Shown here piece after piece: positions 1 to 8,199 of a stretch of 64,000 bases of DNA (the stretch's first letter is position 1; every line of letters starts with the position of its first letter). The position numbers and the translations under genes were made by a program. The notes beneath the pieces are model-generated. The model did no database searches, was not told the DNA's origin, and was given only the letters and a program-made list of their open reading frames with translations. The DNA comes from Penumbrarchaeum sp964445525 (GTDB lineage: Archaea; Thermoplasmatota; Penumbrarchaeia; Penumbrarchaeales; Penumbrarchaeaceae): assembly GCA_964445525.1 (NCBI GenBank), contig CAYULA010000010.1, forward strand, positions 21,944 through 85,943, in the 5' to 3' direction.

Positions 1-131
1 AGAATTTCCGCAAAGGCCATAAGGATCAGGAAAACCCCCGTTGTCATAAATACCGCTGAGATGATGGCTGAAAGTATACTCCAGAAATTCAGCGCTTTCC
101 TGCCCCCCCTGCGATTCTGATCATAAGCCAT
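1..131 (-). CDS. N-terminal part of a small membrane protein (runs off the window)
   Basis: Only the first 43 codons are visible; the gene continues beyond the window edge. It begins with a short basic, Asn/Arg/Gly-rich segment (MAYDQNRRGGRK) followed by one strongly hydrophobic stretch from about residue 17 to 43, so the product is probably anchored in the membrane with its N-terminus in the cytoplasm. The start lies 38 nt after the stop of the large protease and on the same strand, so the two could be cotranscribed. No family can be assigned from so little sequence. Confidence 0.55.
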   Translation of the reverse strand, partial: MAYDQNRRGGRKALNFWSILSAIISAVFMTTGVFLILMAFAEI

Positions 132-169
132 AGACTATCACTGGTCCCTTTCACTAACACTGCTTCTTA

Positions 170-3100
170 CTATTTTTGATTTCTCATTTCAGGATAGAAA
201 ACCTCGCTGCCATTTTCAATGGAAGTATTATCCGATGTATCCAATTTTGAAACAACGTTTTCGGACTTCTTTCTTGAATAAATGAGGATCGAGACGGCCA
301 CCAATATCACCAGGACCATCAAACCTGCCAAGGTCAATATCCAGATCGGCTTTGATCCATCATTCTTTCCATCCACTATCCCTATCTCGATCGAAGAATC
401 TCCCGATAGAGGTTCCCCGTGTATTGAAAAAACATCCCCGAGATCCAGTAGATAGTTCCCGTTTTCCAGATCCGAGGGTATTACTATATGATATCTAAAC
501 GAACCCTGTCCCGAGGCATCCTTCAAAGGTGTCAATTCCCTCTCGAAATCCTCGCCCATTAAAACCACCATCGAGTCTATGTTCAATTCTTCAGTTAGAG
601 ATATTACAAGGGTATCACCCTGGCTAAGTTTCAAAAGATCACCGTTTGAAGGGTCCTCCATTACTTGAATATCCAATACCTTGAGTTCAGCCCTGGTCTT
701 GAAGTACAGGCTGAAAGTATCCAGAGCTTCCCCGGTAATATCGGCCATTCCTTCTTCAAGGACAATGGAATATTCTTTTCCTTTTTCAAGGGGATCCAGA
801 GGATCGATGTAGAGAACCGTTCCGGTTGAATCCCAGGAGATGCGGCGCCTGAGGGATCCTCCGCTGTCATCCAAAAGCAGCACGGAATCGAGGGCTCTTG
901 ATACATCCATCCTCTCCGAGAATTCAATAGATATTTCATTATCAACCGAAAATCCTCTTTCTCCATCCTCGGGTTGAGATCGGATGGGATAGGGTTTTGA
1001 TCCGTCGGTTATGACATCGAGAACGAATGAATCCTCTCCTGTATTTCCGGATCCGTCCGTAACCGTTAACGTAACTGTGAATGAGCCAGGTTTGTCCGAC
1101 TTGAATGAAAACTCCGTACCCTCGAGAACCAGGTCTATCTCCTCGATTCTCCATGTGTAAACAGCTCCACTCGGAAAAGCAGGATCATTATCCATAGTCC
1201 CGGATGCATTGAATGTCAGTTCTCCGCCCAATATTACTTTCCTGTCCTCTCCGGCATCCACAGATGGGGGGGTTGTATCATTAACCCGGATCGAGAAATC
1301 CACGGACTGCCTGTTGCCGCCTCCATCTTCAACGCCGAAGGAAACGGAATACAATCCGGGTTTGAGGAGTGATGTTTCCAGAACAGGATCCCTGACCATC
1401 CTTTCCTCGGGTCCTGAAATCATCCAGAGGAATGAACCATCAAGAAAGATATCGGGATCGTCATCAATTATTTCAGGATCTACAAAGATGGTCTCACCCT
1501 CGTCAACCATGATATTTTCAATGGGGGAAATCCTTGGAACGACCCCGTCTGCAACCTGCATGTCAACCATGCTGGTTGCACTGTTTCCGGCATTGTCTTC
1601 CACCAACAGTGTGACGGTGTAGATACCGGGAAATTCCGGCTGGAAGGACATGTTCTCTCCTTCGAATCGAAGGACCTCCTCACCGAATTGGATGATCCAG
1701 GAATAATCGGAGATTCCGGTCAATCTGCTGGCTGGCCCCTGATCGAAAGAATCTGAAGCAGTCAACCTGGTTACAGCCGGTGTCGAGTTATCCATCCATC
1801 TCAATTCGGCGATTGGCGGGACCTCGTCCCTTACCAAGTATAGATCCTGTCCAAAATCAAGAGGACCGTTTCCGTATGGATCGAATACCTTCAATCGGAA
1901 GATATTGATACCCTTGGCCAGAGGAACATCGGTATCGAAATAACCATCATCATCCGCCGTTTGGGTAATCGTGGAAGCTCCTTCTCTTTCAAGTTTGATA
2001 ATGGATCCGGGTTCGGTCTCACCGGAAACTGAATACTTGTGATCATTGACGATTGCCTTCGGATTGGAGAATAACCTCAGGAGGTCCGGTCGAGTATTAT
2101 CTATGAATACCGAAACAAGGGGAGAGGTGATATTGGTATTGCCCGCCTCATCCGTTATACTCAATCTCAGGAATACGTCCTTTTCTTCCCATAATGATGA
2201 AGGCAGATCCGAGGTATTCCATTCGATCGGAGGGTGGGGGCCATTAACCGAAAGAAGATCTGTCCAGATGGTTCCCGGGACTCCGTCTCCATCCGTGTCT
2301 ATGGAGCCCTGCAGCACCAGATCTGTCGTGTCCTTATCAAGTAAGATGTCGAGTTCTACGACCCCAGTCAGGACATTACCTTCGGAAGGGGAATTCCAGA
2401 TCACCCATGGTTCCTTCAGATCACGAGGGATCGAGGAAGCGATACCGGAATCGGATGAGATCAACCCTCCGGTTTTGAGGGCCCTGACCTTGTAAAAATA
2501 GACAATGCCGTCAGTTAAACCGGTATCAATGTAATTTGAACTGCTGTCCAATGTGGTGTTAACAATTGAGAAATCGCCGGGTTTGCCCTCGCCCGGACTT
2601 GACTCAACAGCCCTCAGGATCATATGCGAGGAGACCTCCGAAGCATCGGGGGAGGACCAGTTGAGATAGAGTGAATTTCCCGGGTCAAGGGGCACCACTG
2701 TAAGATTATCGGGTCTGCGGGGAATGTCGGTGTTGATCCTTACCGGCTCGAGGGAATCAAGGAAAACATGGTCTATACCCTCCCTTCCCACTCTTCCGCT
2801 CAGGGTGAAATTGCCTTTCAGATCATCGGGGATGGTCATACGGCCTGAGTATAGACCGTCACCGGCAAGGACGTCGGGGTCTATCCCGTCATCCAGAGCT
2901 TCAATCCAGGTGATATTTCCCAATCCCCTTAAGGTGAAACCCGCCTCCCGGTTTTTTGTAGCATTGATGGTAACTGTCAGATAATCCTGATAGGTGAGGT
3001 TCTCTCCTGTGGAATCATGTGTAACCGAGAATATCGAAGGAACCTCCAAAGCGTATGTATATGCCTCCACGGTCCTTTCCGGATATTCCTCGATGTAATA

Positions 3101-5524
3101 AGACATTACCTTTTGATCACCGGATACCTTGACTTCCCCGTTTTTCGGATTGTTCATTGTTATGTTTACCCACCCTTCGAAAAATCCGGTACCCGCACCA
3201 TCCATTTCTATCTCCATCAACTCGATGGCCTCTCCGCTGGGGTCCGTGGAGGAATTTACCTTGACCTCGACACTTCCGGACCCTGTCAGATTCCTGTCTG
3301 TCAGATACAATTTCACGGGTGTCCCGTTGGCGGGAGTCCTGTTCGATCCGAAGGCCAGGGAAGCTGATTCGTCGATCTGGTCAAAAGTGGCAACCAGGGC
3401 ATAGGGCTGTGGTCCCCTGGTTACCGAATGGCCTTTTACGGTTATGTTGTATCTTCCCGGACCGGGGGATGGGATCCTGATTCTTTCCACGTTGTTGTTC
3501 CTGTCTCTGGCGGAATCGAAGGGTGAGGAGAAATCATTTCCATACCATATGCTTCCATCCTCCGATCTTACCTCAAGGTCAAGGTCATTAACCAGCTTGT
3601 CCTTGCTTGTATTCGACCCTGGATAGTCGGTCCAGACAAGTGTTACCACTATATCGGAACCTCCAGCCTCGATTATATGGTGCCTTGAATGAGACTTTCC
3701 ATGGGAGAGACCCGATTTATTGTCCTCAAAAACCAGATCACCCGCATCGCTTCCTACGGATGAGAGAGAATTCGAGAGATTGACTCTCCCCCACCCTTCA
3801 TATCTGTTGGGAACCGAGGACCAGTCCCCGTTAAGAGGTCTGGCACCGTTGATTATGGTTGCTTTCAAAAGGGCTGAAGAGGGTGAAGAGAGATTCTCTT
3901 CTTCCTGATAGTACTGTCTAATCAACGCAGACATGCCTGCCACATGAGGAGTGGACATCGAGGTGCCTCCCAGATAGGCATACCTGCTGTTCACTCCCTG
4001 ATATGTGGAATTTGATCCCCAGTAGTGGTTCCAGAAATCGGAAATCGTTGAGGCTCTCGTTGAGAGTATCCATGTCCCGGGAGCCACCACATCGGGTTTG
4101 ATTCTCTCGTCACCCCAGGTATAACCCTGGGATGAAAAACTTGCCATCTGGGATATGTTGTCCGCCGATGATGAGATCGACGGTCTGTAGCTTTCCGAGG
4201 CTCCTACGGAGATTACATTCTTGGAAGTTGACTGGGTTGAAACTGAATATTGACCGTTTGATCCTTTGTTGCCTGCGGAAAACAGAACGAGCATGTCCTT
4301 TTGACCCCAGACGTAATTATCTATCTGCCAGGATTTCCACGAATAATTGGCATAGCTGGACCTGGATGACCAGGAATTGCTGTGTATCCTTGCACCGCTG
4401 GAATAAGCATCCCGGAACAATGTCGTATAGGAAGGTATGTTGAGTGTTCCGGAGGAGGTCATGGTGGACTGCATGACAATCGTTGAATTCGGAGCCATAC
4501 CCTTGTAGGTGCCGTTAGAGGCAGACCCGTTTCCCAGAACGGTACCCGCCACATGTGTCCCGTGTCCGCCCTTGTAATTCCAGGATCCTGTTGACCCGTC
4601 CCAGACATGAATATCGGGATCCGACCAGTTACCGGACCTTCCGTAAGTGTATGTGGCCTTGATCCTTCCCTTGATGTCAGGATGCATGGTGGAATTCTTG
4701 CCGGTATCCAATCCCGTATCCGCCACCGCGATTATCTGATCCGAACCGTCCAGATCTGTTTGATACCAGGTTTCTGTGATATCCGTAATGTCAGCGGATA
4801 TATCATTGTCCAGATATTCTCTCAAGGGCGGAGATATATGTGATACGAAATGAAGCTCGGATATGGCTGCAATGGAGTCCCTGTCAGCTTCCAATATTAT
4901 GTTCCAGGGATCCACGAATTGGACGTTATTTCCTGTGATCTTTCTGATTGACTCAAGCAGGTCATCCGACCAGGATTGATAGGAACCAATAACTGCTTCA
5001 ACTGCCTCATCATCCGAAATTGACATCAGATTGGCCAGAAGGTTCCCGTCCACAACCATTGCCGAATGGTATGGAAATACAAGACCATGGGTTCCAACCA
5101 ACGTTTCAAGCTCGCCAAAATCATCATGCCGAACCAGGAAAGTTTTTGAAGAAAGGACCTCGACCACGGAGTCCGCTTCCGAAAATATCTTTTCTGATTG
5201 CATTCCTCCTTCAGAAAATTTCACTATGTACTGGTCCTGTCTGAACCCTGCCGGGGGCAATCCAGACTGTAAAGAGGACTCAAACATATCTATTTTCAAC
5301 CCTCCCAATGAAATAATGGCATCCTGACTTTCCACCTCAGACATATAATCCTTAAAGAGGGCCTCATCAACTCCGAGAATATCATTGAAGGTCCCGGAAT
5401 TATCATTAATCTCCTGCTCATGGGATTCCATCAGTGAAAGTGAAGGAGCGGAAATAAAAAGAAAAATAATGAAAAATCCCAGAATCAGTTGAAATTTTTT
5501 AGTATTTGCTTTTATCTTCATCAT
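170..5524 (-). CDS. secreted S8 subtilisin-like protease with PKD/Ig-like repeats and C-terminal anchor
   Basis: A surface serine protease, about 1784 aa from the chosen start. A longer frame reaches 5623 but overlaps the iscU 3' end; ATG at 5524 puts a signal peptide (hydrophobic core residues 12-28) at the N-terminus. A prodomain-like region of about 250 residues precedes the catalytic domain: Asp in VADTGLD (about 269), His in HGTHVAG (321), oxyanion Asn in SAGN (419), Ser in GTSMSTPH (522). After it come a proprotein-convertase-like beta domain, fibronectin-like and PKD-like repeats, a Big_5-type domain (ISIEFSERMD) and a transmembrane helix at about 1728-1749 with a short tail. The triad is complete, so an active extracellular peptidase anchored by its C-terminus is expected. 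Substrate unknown; a role in scavenging detrital protein is inference. Confidence 0.93.
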   Translation of the reverse strand: MMKIKANTKKFQLILGFFIIFLFISAPSLSLMESHEQEINDNSGTFNDILGVDEALFKDYMSEVESQDAIISLGGLKIDMFESSLQSGLPPAGFRQDQYIVKFSEGGMQSEKIFSEADSVVEVLSSKTFLVRHDDFGELETLVGTHGLVFPYHSAMVVDGNLLANLMSISDDEAVEAVIGSYQSWSDDLLESIRKITGNNVQFVDPWNIILEADRDSIAAISELHFVSHISPPLREYLDNDISADITDITETWYQTDLDGSDQIIAVADTGLDTGKNSTMHPDIKGRIKATYTYGRSGNWSDPDIHVWDGSTGSWNYKGGHGTHVAGTVLGNGSASNGTYKGMAPNSTIVMQSTMTSSGTLNIPSYTTLFRDAYSSGARIHSNSWSSRSSYANYSWKSWQIDNYVWGQKDMLVLFSAGNKGSNGQYSVSTQSTSKNVISVGASESYRPSISSSADNISQMASFSSQGYTWGDERIKPDVVAPGTWILSTRASTISDFWNHYWGSNSTYQGVNSRYAYLGGTSMSTPHVAGMSALIRQYYQEEENLSSPSSALLKATIINGARPLNGDWSSVPNRYEGWGRVNLSNSLSSVGSDAGDLVFEDNKSGLSHGKSHSRHHIIEAGGSDIVVTLVWTDYPGSNTSKDKLVNDLDLEVRSEDGSIWYGNDFSSPFDSARDRNNNVERIRIPSPGPGRYNITVKGHSVTRGPQPYALVATFDQIDESASLAFGSNRTPANGTPVKLYLTDRNLTGSGSVEVKVNSSTDPSGEAIELMEIEMDGAGTGFFEGWVNITMNNPKNGEVKVSGDQKVMSYYIEEYPERTVEAYTYALEVPSIFSVTHDSTGENLTYQDYLTVTINATKNREAGFTLRGLGNITWIEALDDGIDPDVLAGDGLYSGRMTIPDDLKGNFTLSGRVGREGIDHVFLDSLEPVRINTDIPRRPDNLTVVPLDPGNSLYLNWSSPDASEVSSHMILRAVESSPGEGKPGDFSIVNTTLDSSSNYIDTGLTDGIVYFYKVRALKTGGLISSDSGIASSIPRDLKEPWVIWNSPSEGNVLTGVVELDILLDKDTTDLVLQGSIDTDGDGVPGTIWTDLLSVNGPHPPIEWNTSDLPSSLWEEKDVFLRLSITDEAGNTNITSPLVSVFIDNTRPDLLRLFSNPKAIVNDHKYSVSGETEPGSIIKLEREGASTITQTADDDGYFDTDVPLAKGINIFRLKVFDPYGNGPLDFGQDLYLVRDEVPPIAELRWMDNSTPAVTRLTASDSFDQGPASRLTGISDYSWIIQFGEEVLRFEGENMSFQPEFPGIYTVTLLVEDNAGNSATSMVDMQVADGVVPRISPIENIMVDEGETIFVDPEIIDDDPDIFLDGSFLWMISGPEERMVRDPVLETSLLKPGLYSVSFGVEDGGGNRQSVDFSIRVNDTTPPSVDAGEDRKVILGGELTFNASGTMDNDPAFPSGAVYTWRIEEIDLVLEGTEFSFKSDKPGSFTVTLTVTDGSGNTGEDSFVLDVITDGSKPYPIRSQPEDGERGFSVDNEISIEFSERMDVSRALDSVLLLDDSGGSLRRRISWDSTGTVLYIDPLDPLEKGKEYSIVLEEGMADITGEALDTFSLYFKTRAELKVLDIQVMEDPSNGDLLKLSQGDTLVISLTEELNIDSMVVLMGEDFERELTPLKDASGQGSFRYHIVIPSDLENGNYLLDLGDVFSIHGEPLSGDSSIEIGIVDGKNDGSKPIWILTLAGLMVLVILVAVSILIYSRKKSENVVSKLDTSDNTSIENGSEVFYPEMRNQK

Positions 5525-5561
5525 CCCGGCCGATCCACCCTTTATACAACAGGCATCTTTC

Positions 5562-6026
5562 TCAGACAAGAGGTCCGCATTCCGCTTCATCGGTTCCCTC
5601 GTGGTGATCGTGGTCCTCTTCATCGGGTTTCAGGTCTTCCCTTTCTATTCCCTGGCTCTTGTAGTATTGATAAAGCGCCTTTTTCAATCCATCAACTGCC
5701 AGCAAGGAGCAATGGACCTTTACAGGCGGAAGTCCCTCGAGACCTCCCACGACATCGTCCCAGGTCAGTTCCTCGGCTTCTTTCAGGGTCTTCCCCTTTA
5801 CCATCTCTGTGAGCATCGAAGTTGTGGCTATTGCCGAGGCACAGCCGAAAGTCCTGAACTTGATGTCCATGATCTTTTCATCTTCGACCTTTATTGACAG
5901 CTCCATCATGTCGCCGCATACGGGATTTCCAACGGTCCCCACAGCATCGGCATCCTCGATTTCACCCACATTCCTGGGATTCTTGAAGTGTTCTAATACC
6001 TTCTTGGAATATTCCAGCCGTCCCAT
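5562..6026 (-). CDS. iscU: IscU/NifU-like iron-sulfur cluster scaffold
   Basis: Scaffold on which Fe-S clusters are assembled before transfer to apoproteins. All ligands are visible: Cys in NPVCGD (37 from this start), the Asp two residues later, Cys in FGCASA (62) and Cys in KVHCS (106). The C-terminus carries an acidic, His-rich extension ending in a fourth Cys (ECGPLV), which ordinary IscU lacks. Start choice: the Shine-Dalgarno GGAGGT at 6033-6038 sits directly against an upstream ATG (6032) but six nt before this one, so 6026 is preferred. It follows the IscS-like gene with a 2-nt gap, so the pair is translationally coupled, as in Isc operons. Confidence 0.93.
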   Translation of the reverse strand: MGRLEYSKKVLEHFKNPRNVGEIEDADAVGTVGNPVCGDMMELSIKVEDEKIMDIKFRTFGCASAIATTSMLTEMVKGKTLKEAEELTWDDVVGGLEGLPPVKVHCSLLAVDGLKKALYQYYKSQGIEREDLKPDEEDHDHHEGTDEAECGPLV

Positions 6027-6028
6027 GT

Positions 6029-7189
6029 TCATACCTCCCCCGGATATATCGGGGACATGGCCCTGAGCTCTTTCACGATCTCCGGCATGACCCCTATCAC
6101 GTGGTCAACATCATCCTCGGTGTTATACGGACCGAGGGTAAAAACCAGACTTCCGTGAGCCTGTTCGTGCTTCAGACCCATTGCGAGAAGGGTCTTGGAG
6201 GCTTCCAGAGTCTTCTGAGCACAGGCAGAGCCCGTTGCAACCGATATGCCGTTCATATCCAGCATCAGAAGCATGGACTCGCCCTCTATGTAATCGAACC
6301 TGACATTTGCATTGTTGGGCAACCTCGAGACCGGATCCCCGTTCAAGTGGGAATCCTTTATGGAAGTCAACCCTCCTATCAATCTGTCTCTGAGCCTTTT
6401 CAAATGAGAGGATATCTCGTCCATCCTCTCTTTGGCTATCCTTGCGGCAGCACCCATACCAACCATTCCCGGTATGTTCTCGCTTCCGCTTCTCATCTTC
6501 ATCTCCTGACCCCCGCCCCTGATTATTGGCGTCATCTTGACACCTTTTCTTATGAAGAGGGCCCCTGTTCCCTTGGGTCCCATCAGATCAGAAGAGGACA
6601 GAGTAGCAAGATCAACTCCAACATCTTTGACATTGAATGGGGACTGAAAACCGGACATTGTCAGATCAACATGAACCAGGGCACCGGCAGAATGAGCGGA
6701 CTCCACGATCTCCTTTACGGGTTGGACGGTTCCAACCTCATTGGAAGCAAAAGGCATTGTCACCATGGCTGTTTCCTCATCAATCTTCGATCCGGCATCA
6801 TACAGGTCTATTCTACCCATCTCATCGATTTCAATAATTTCCGTTTTAAAACCGCTTGCGGAAAGTGCCTCTACCGTCGATCTGACCGATCTGTGATCCA
6901 CCTGGGTCATGACCACCTTTTTCCTGTCTTTAATGTGAGGCAGAGGTCCCCTCAGAGCCAGATTGATCGATTCCGTTGCTCCCGAAGTGAAGATTATCTC
7001 CGAAGGATCCCCCGATATCAATGATGCAACCTCTTTTCTTGCCTTTTCCATCGCTTCCCTTGGCAACCTCCCCATCTCATGGATCGAGGAGGGGTTTCCG
7101 AAATGATCCTTAAAAAAAGGCAGCATTTCCTGAAGGACCTCTTTTCTAACCGGCATTGAGGTAGCGGCGTCGAGATAGACCCTTTCCAT
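6029..7189 (-). CDS. iscS: IscS/NifS-like aminotransferase-fold protein lacking the PLP lysine
   Basis: Homologue of cysteine desulfurase, 386 aa, the usual length. The N-terminal signature YLDAATSMPV, the HEMGR region, RSGSENIPG and the GSAC loop with the sulfur-carrying Cys (323) are present. However, the segment normally reading S-x-H-K before GPKG reads SSSD here, so the lysine that binds pyridoxal phosphate is Asp201, and the usual Gln of the DxTQ segment is Met178 (Asp175 kept). Archaeoglobus fulgidus IscS is known to have the same Lys-to-Asp change and to lack desulfurase activity while giving a Cys ligand to the cluster on IscU. This protein may therefore be a scaffold partner rather than an enzyme. 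A TATA-like CTTTTATA about 40 nt upstream and an AAGGAG site precede the start. Confidence 0.93.
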   Translation of the reverse strand: MERVYLDAATSMPVRKEVLQEMLPFFKDHFGNPSSIHEMGRLPREAMEKARKEVASLISGDPSEIIFTSGATESINLALRGPLPHIKDRKKVVMTQVDHRSVRSTVEALSASGFKTEIIEIDEMGRIDLYDAGSKIDEETAMVTMPFASNEVGTVQPVKEIVESAHSAGALVHVDLTMSGFQSPFNVKDVGVDLATLSSSDLMGPKGTGALFIRKGVKMTPIIRGGGQEMKMRSGSENIPGMVGMGAAARIAKERMDEISSHLKRLRDRLIGGLTSIKDSHLNGDPVSRLPNNANVRFDYIEGESMLLMLDMNGISVATGSACAQKTLEASKTLLAMGLKHEQAHGSLVFTLGPYNTEDDVDHVIGVMPEIVKELRAMSPIYPGEV

Positions 7190-7258
7190 TTTACAAGTCT
7201 CCTTGAAACTACAAAAGAAAGGTCCGTATAAAAGATTCGCACCTGAATGGTCCTGGGT

Positions 7259-7894
7259 CTAGTCCCCTCTGTCCTTGAAATAATGTTCGATGATCTTCTT
7301 CTGACCCCTTCTCAGTGTTTCGGAAACCGAGGCAGTCGATATCGAGAACAATCTCGCAAGCTCCCTGATCCCGATCCTCTTCGGGAAGTCGTAATAACCT
7401 CTTTCAAGGGCTGTCTTGATTATCTTTTCCTGTCTGGGGGTTAGTGAATCCTTGTCATCTATGGGGTGGATCATTATCAGTGAGGATTCGATGTCCCTCT
7501 GGTTCAGGTTTTCCACAAGTTTCTGAAGCTGGAGCTTCTCGTTCATTATCAGCTTCCATTCCACCCACCCCTGGGAATCCGTGGTAGCGGATATGAGAAA
7601 ACATCCCGATTCCAGAATTGACCGGCAACCGCCGCAGCCTTTTGTTCCGACTATGGTAATTACCTTGTCCTGATCCACCTGGCTGGCCTTGACGAAATCC
7701 ACGCCATCAAATTCACCGATGATCTTCTCCAGCAGATTCGGATCGGTTCCGTTCAGTTTTATCTCGGCAAGGTCCTGTACACCTTCATCACCGAAGGGGA
7801 TGGTGTCCAGGATGTTGACCTTTATCGGAAGTTGGCCGGTAGACTTGCCTACCCAGCTGTTTTGAAGATTAACTGAGAGGACCGCTTCGTACAA
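7259..7894 (-). CDS. HTH_10 (bacterioopsin-activator-like) transcriptional regulator
   Basis: A 211-aa regulator. The C-terminal 55 residues (LTPRQEKIIKTALERGYYD onward) are a clear HTH_10 domain of the archaeal Bat family. The N-terminal two thirds is a mixed alpha/beta sensor-like domain holding three cysteines, CGGC at 87-90 and Cys98, which could bind a metal or Fe-S cluster. The start is TTG, preceded at 3 nt by GGTGAT, a strong match to the archaeal anti-Shine-Dalgarno sequence. It lies 70 nt upstream of the iscS-like gene on the same strand and opposite a 24-bp palindrome in the divergent intergenic region, so control of the Fe-S genes or autoregulation is plausible but not shown. Confidence 0.85.
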   Translation of the reverse strand: MYEAVLSVNLQNSWVGKSTGQLPIKVNILDTIPFGDEGVQDLAEIKLNGTDPNLLEKIIGEFDGVDFVKASQVDQDKVITIVGTKGCGGCRSILESGCFLISATTDSQGWVEWKLIMNEKLQLQKLVENLNQRDIESSLIMIHPIDDKDSLTPRQEKIIKTALERGYYDFPKRIGIRELARLFSISTASVSETLRRGQKKIIEHYFKDRGD

Positions 7895-8199
7895 TGGATC
7901 ACCTTGAAGGGGATTGATTAAAACCTAATTAATACTTCTTATATTGAATAATAAAATGCTCTTCTTATTTATGAAAAATCGATCGAAGCCTGCTTCGATC
8001 GAACGTACAAACCCCGCCCACCCCGGACTTGATCGGTATTTTTGCAATCAACAGTATTTAAAGACTGGAATAACTGGACTTATTAAATTTCCTATATGAT
8101 GAAAAAACGGTAATATCCTCCTTGATCTCCGGACCTATCCAACAATGTACTGTAAAGCACATAGAACAACCTTGATGCACATTTTTCCTGCACATTGAT
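7895..8199. other. divergent intergenic region with a near-perfect palindrome
   Basis: About 300 nt between the regulator (minus) and the PAN-like ATPase (plus). It is AT-rich on the regulator side, with TATA-like TTTATTATT on the minus strand, and holds TATTTAAAG near 8055 on the plus strand. The prominent element is an 11-bp inverted repeat with a 2-nt spacer at 7979-8002 (given separately). No open reading frame with a start signal was seen. Confidence 0.6.
7979..8002. promoter_or_regulatory. 24-bp palindrome, candidate operator
   Basis: TCGATCGAAGC, a CT spacer, then GCTTCGATCGA: a perfect 11-bp inverted repeat. It lies about 85 nt upstream of the HTH_10 regulator start and 200 nt upstream of the ATPase. 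On the minus strand it is followed by five T residues, so a terminator-like RNA hairpin is the alternative reading. Confidence 0.5.

Noticed and set aside
6101..7024. 307-codon plus-strand frame
   Set aside because: It is antisense to the iscS-like gene; the minus-strand product has full-length homology and a ribosome-binding site.
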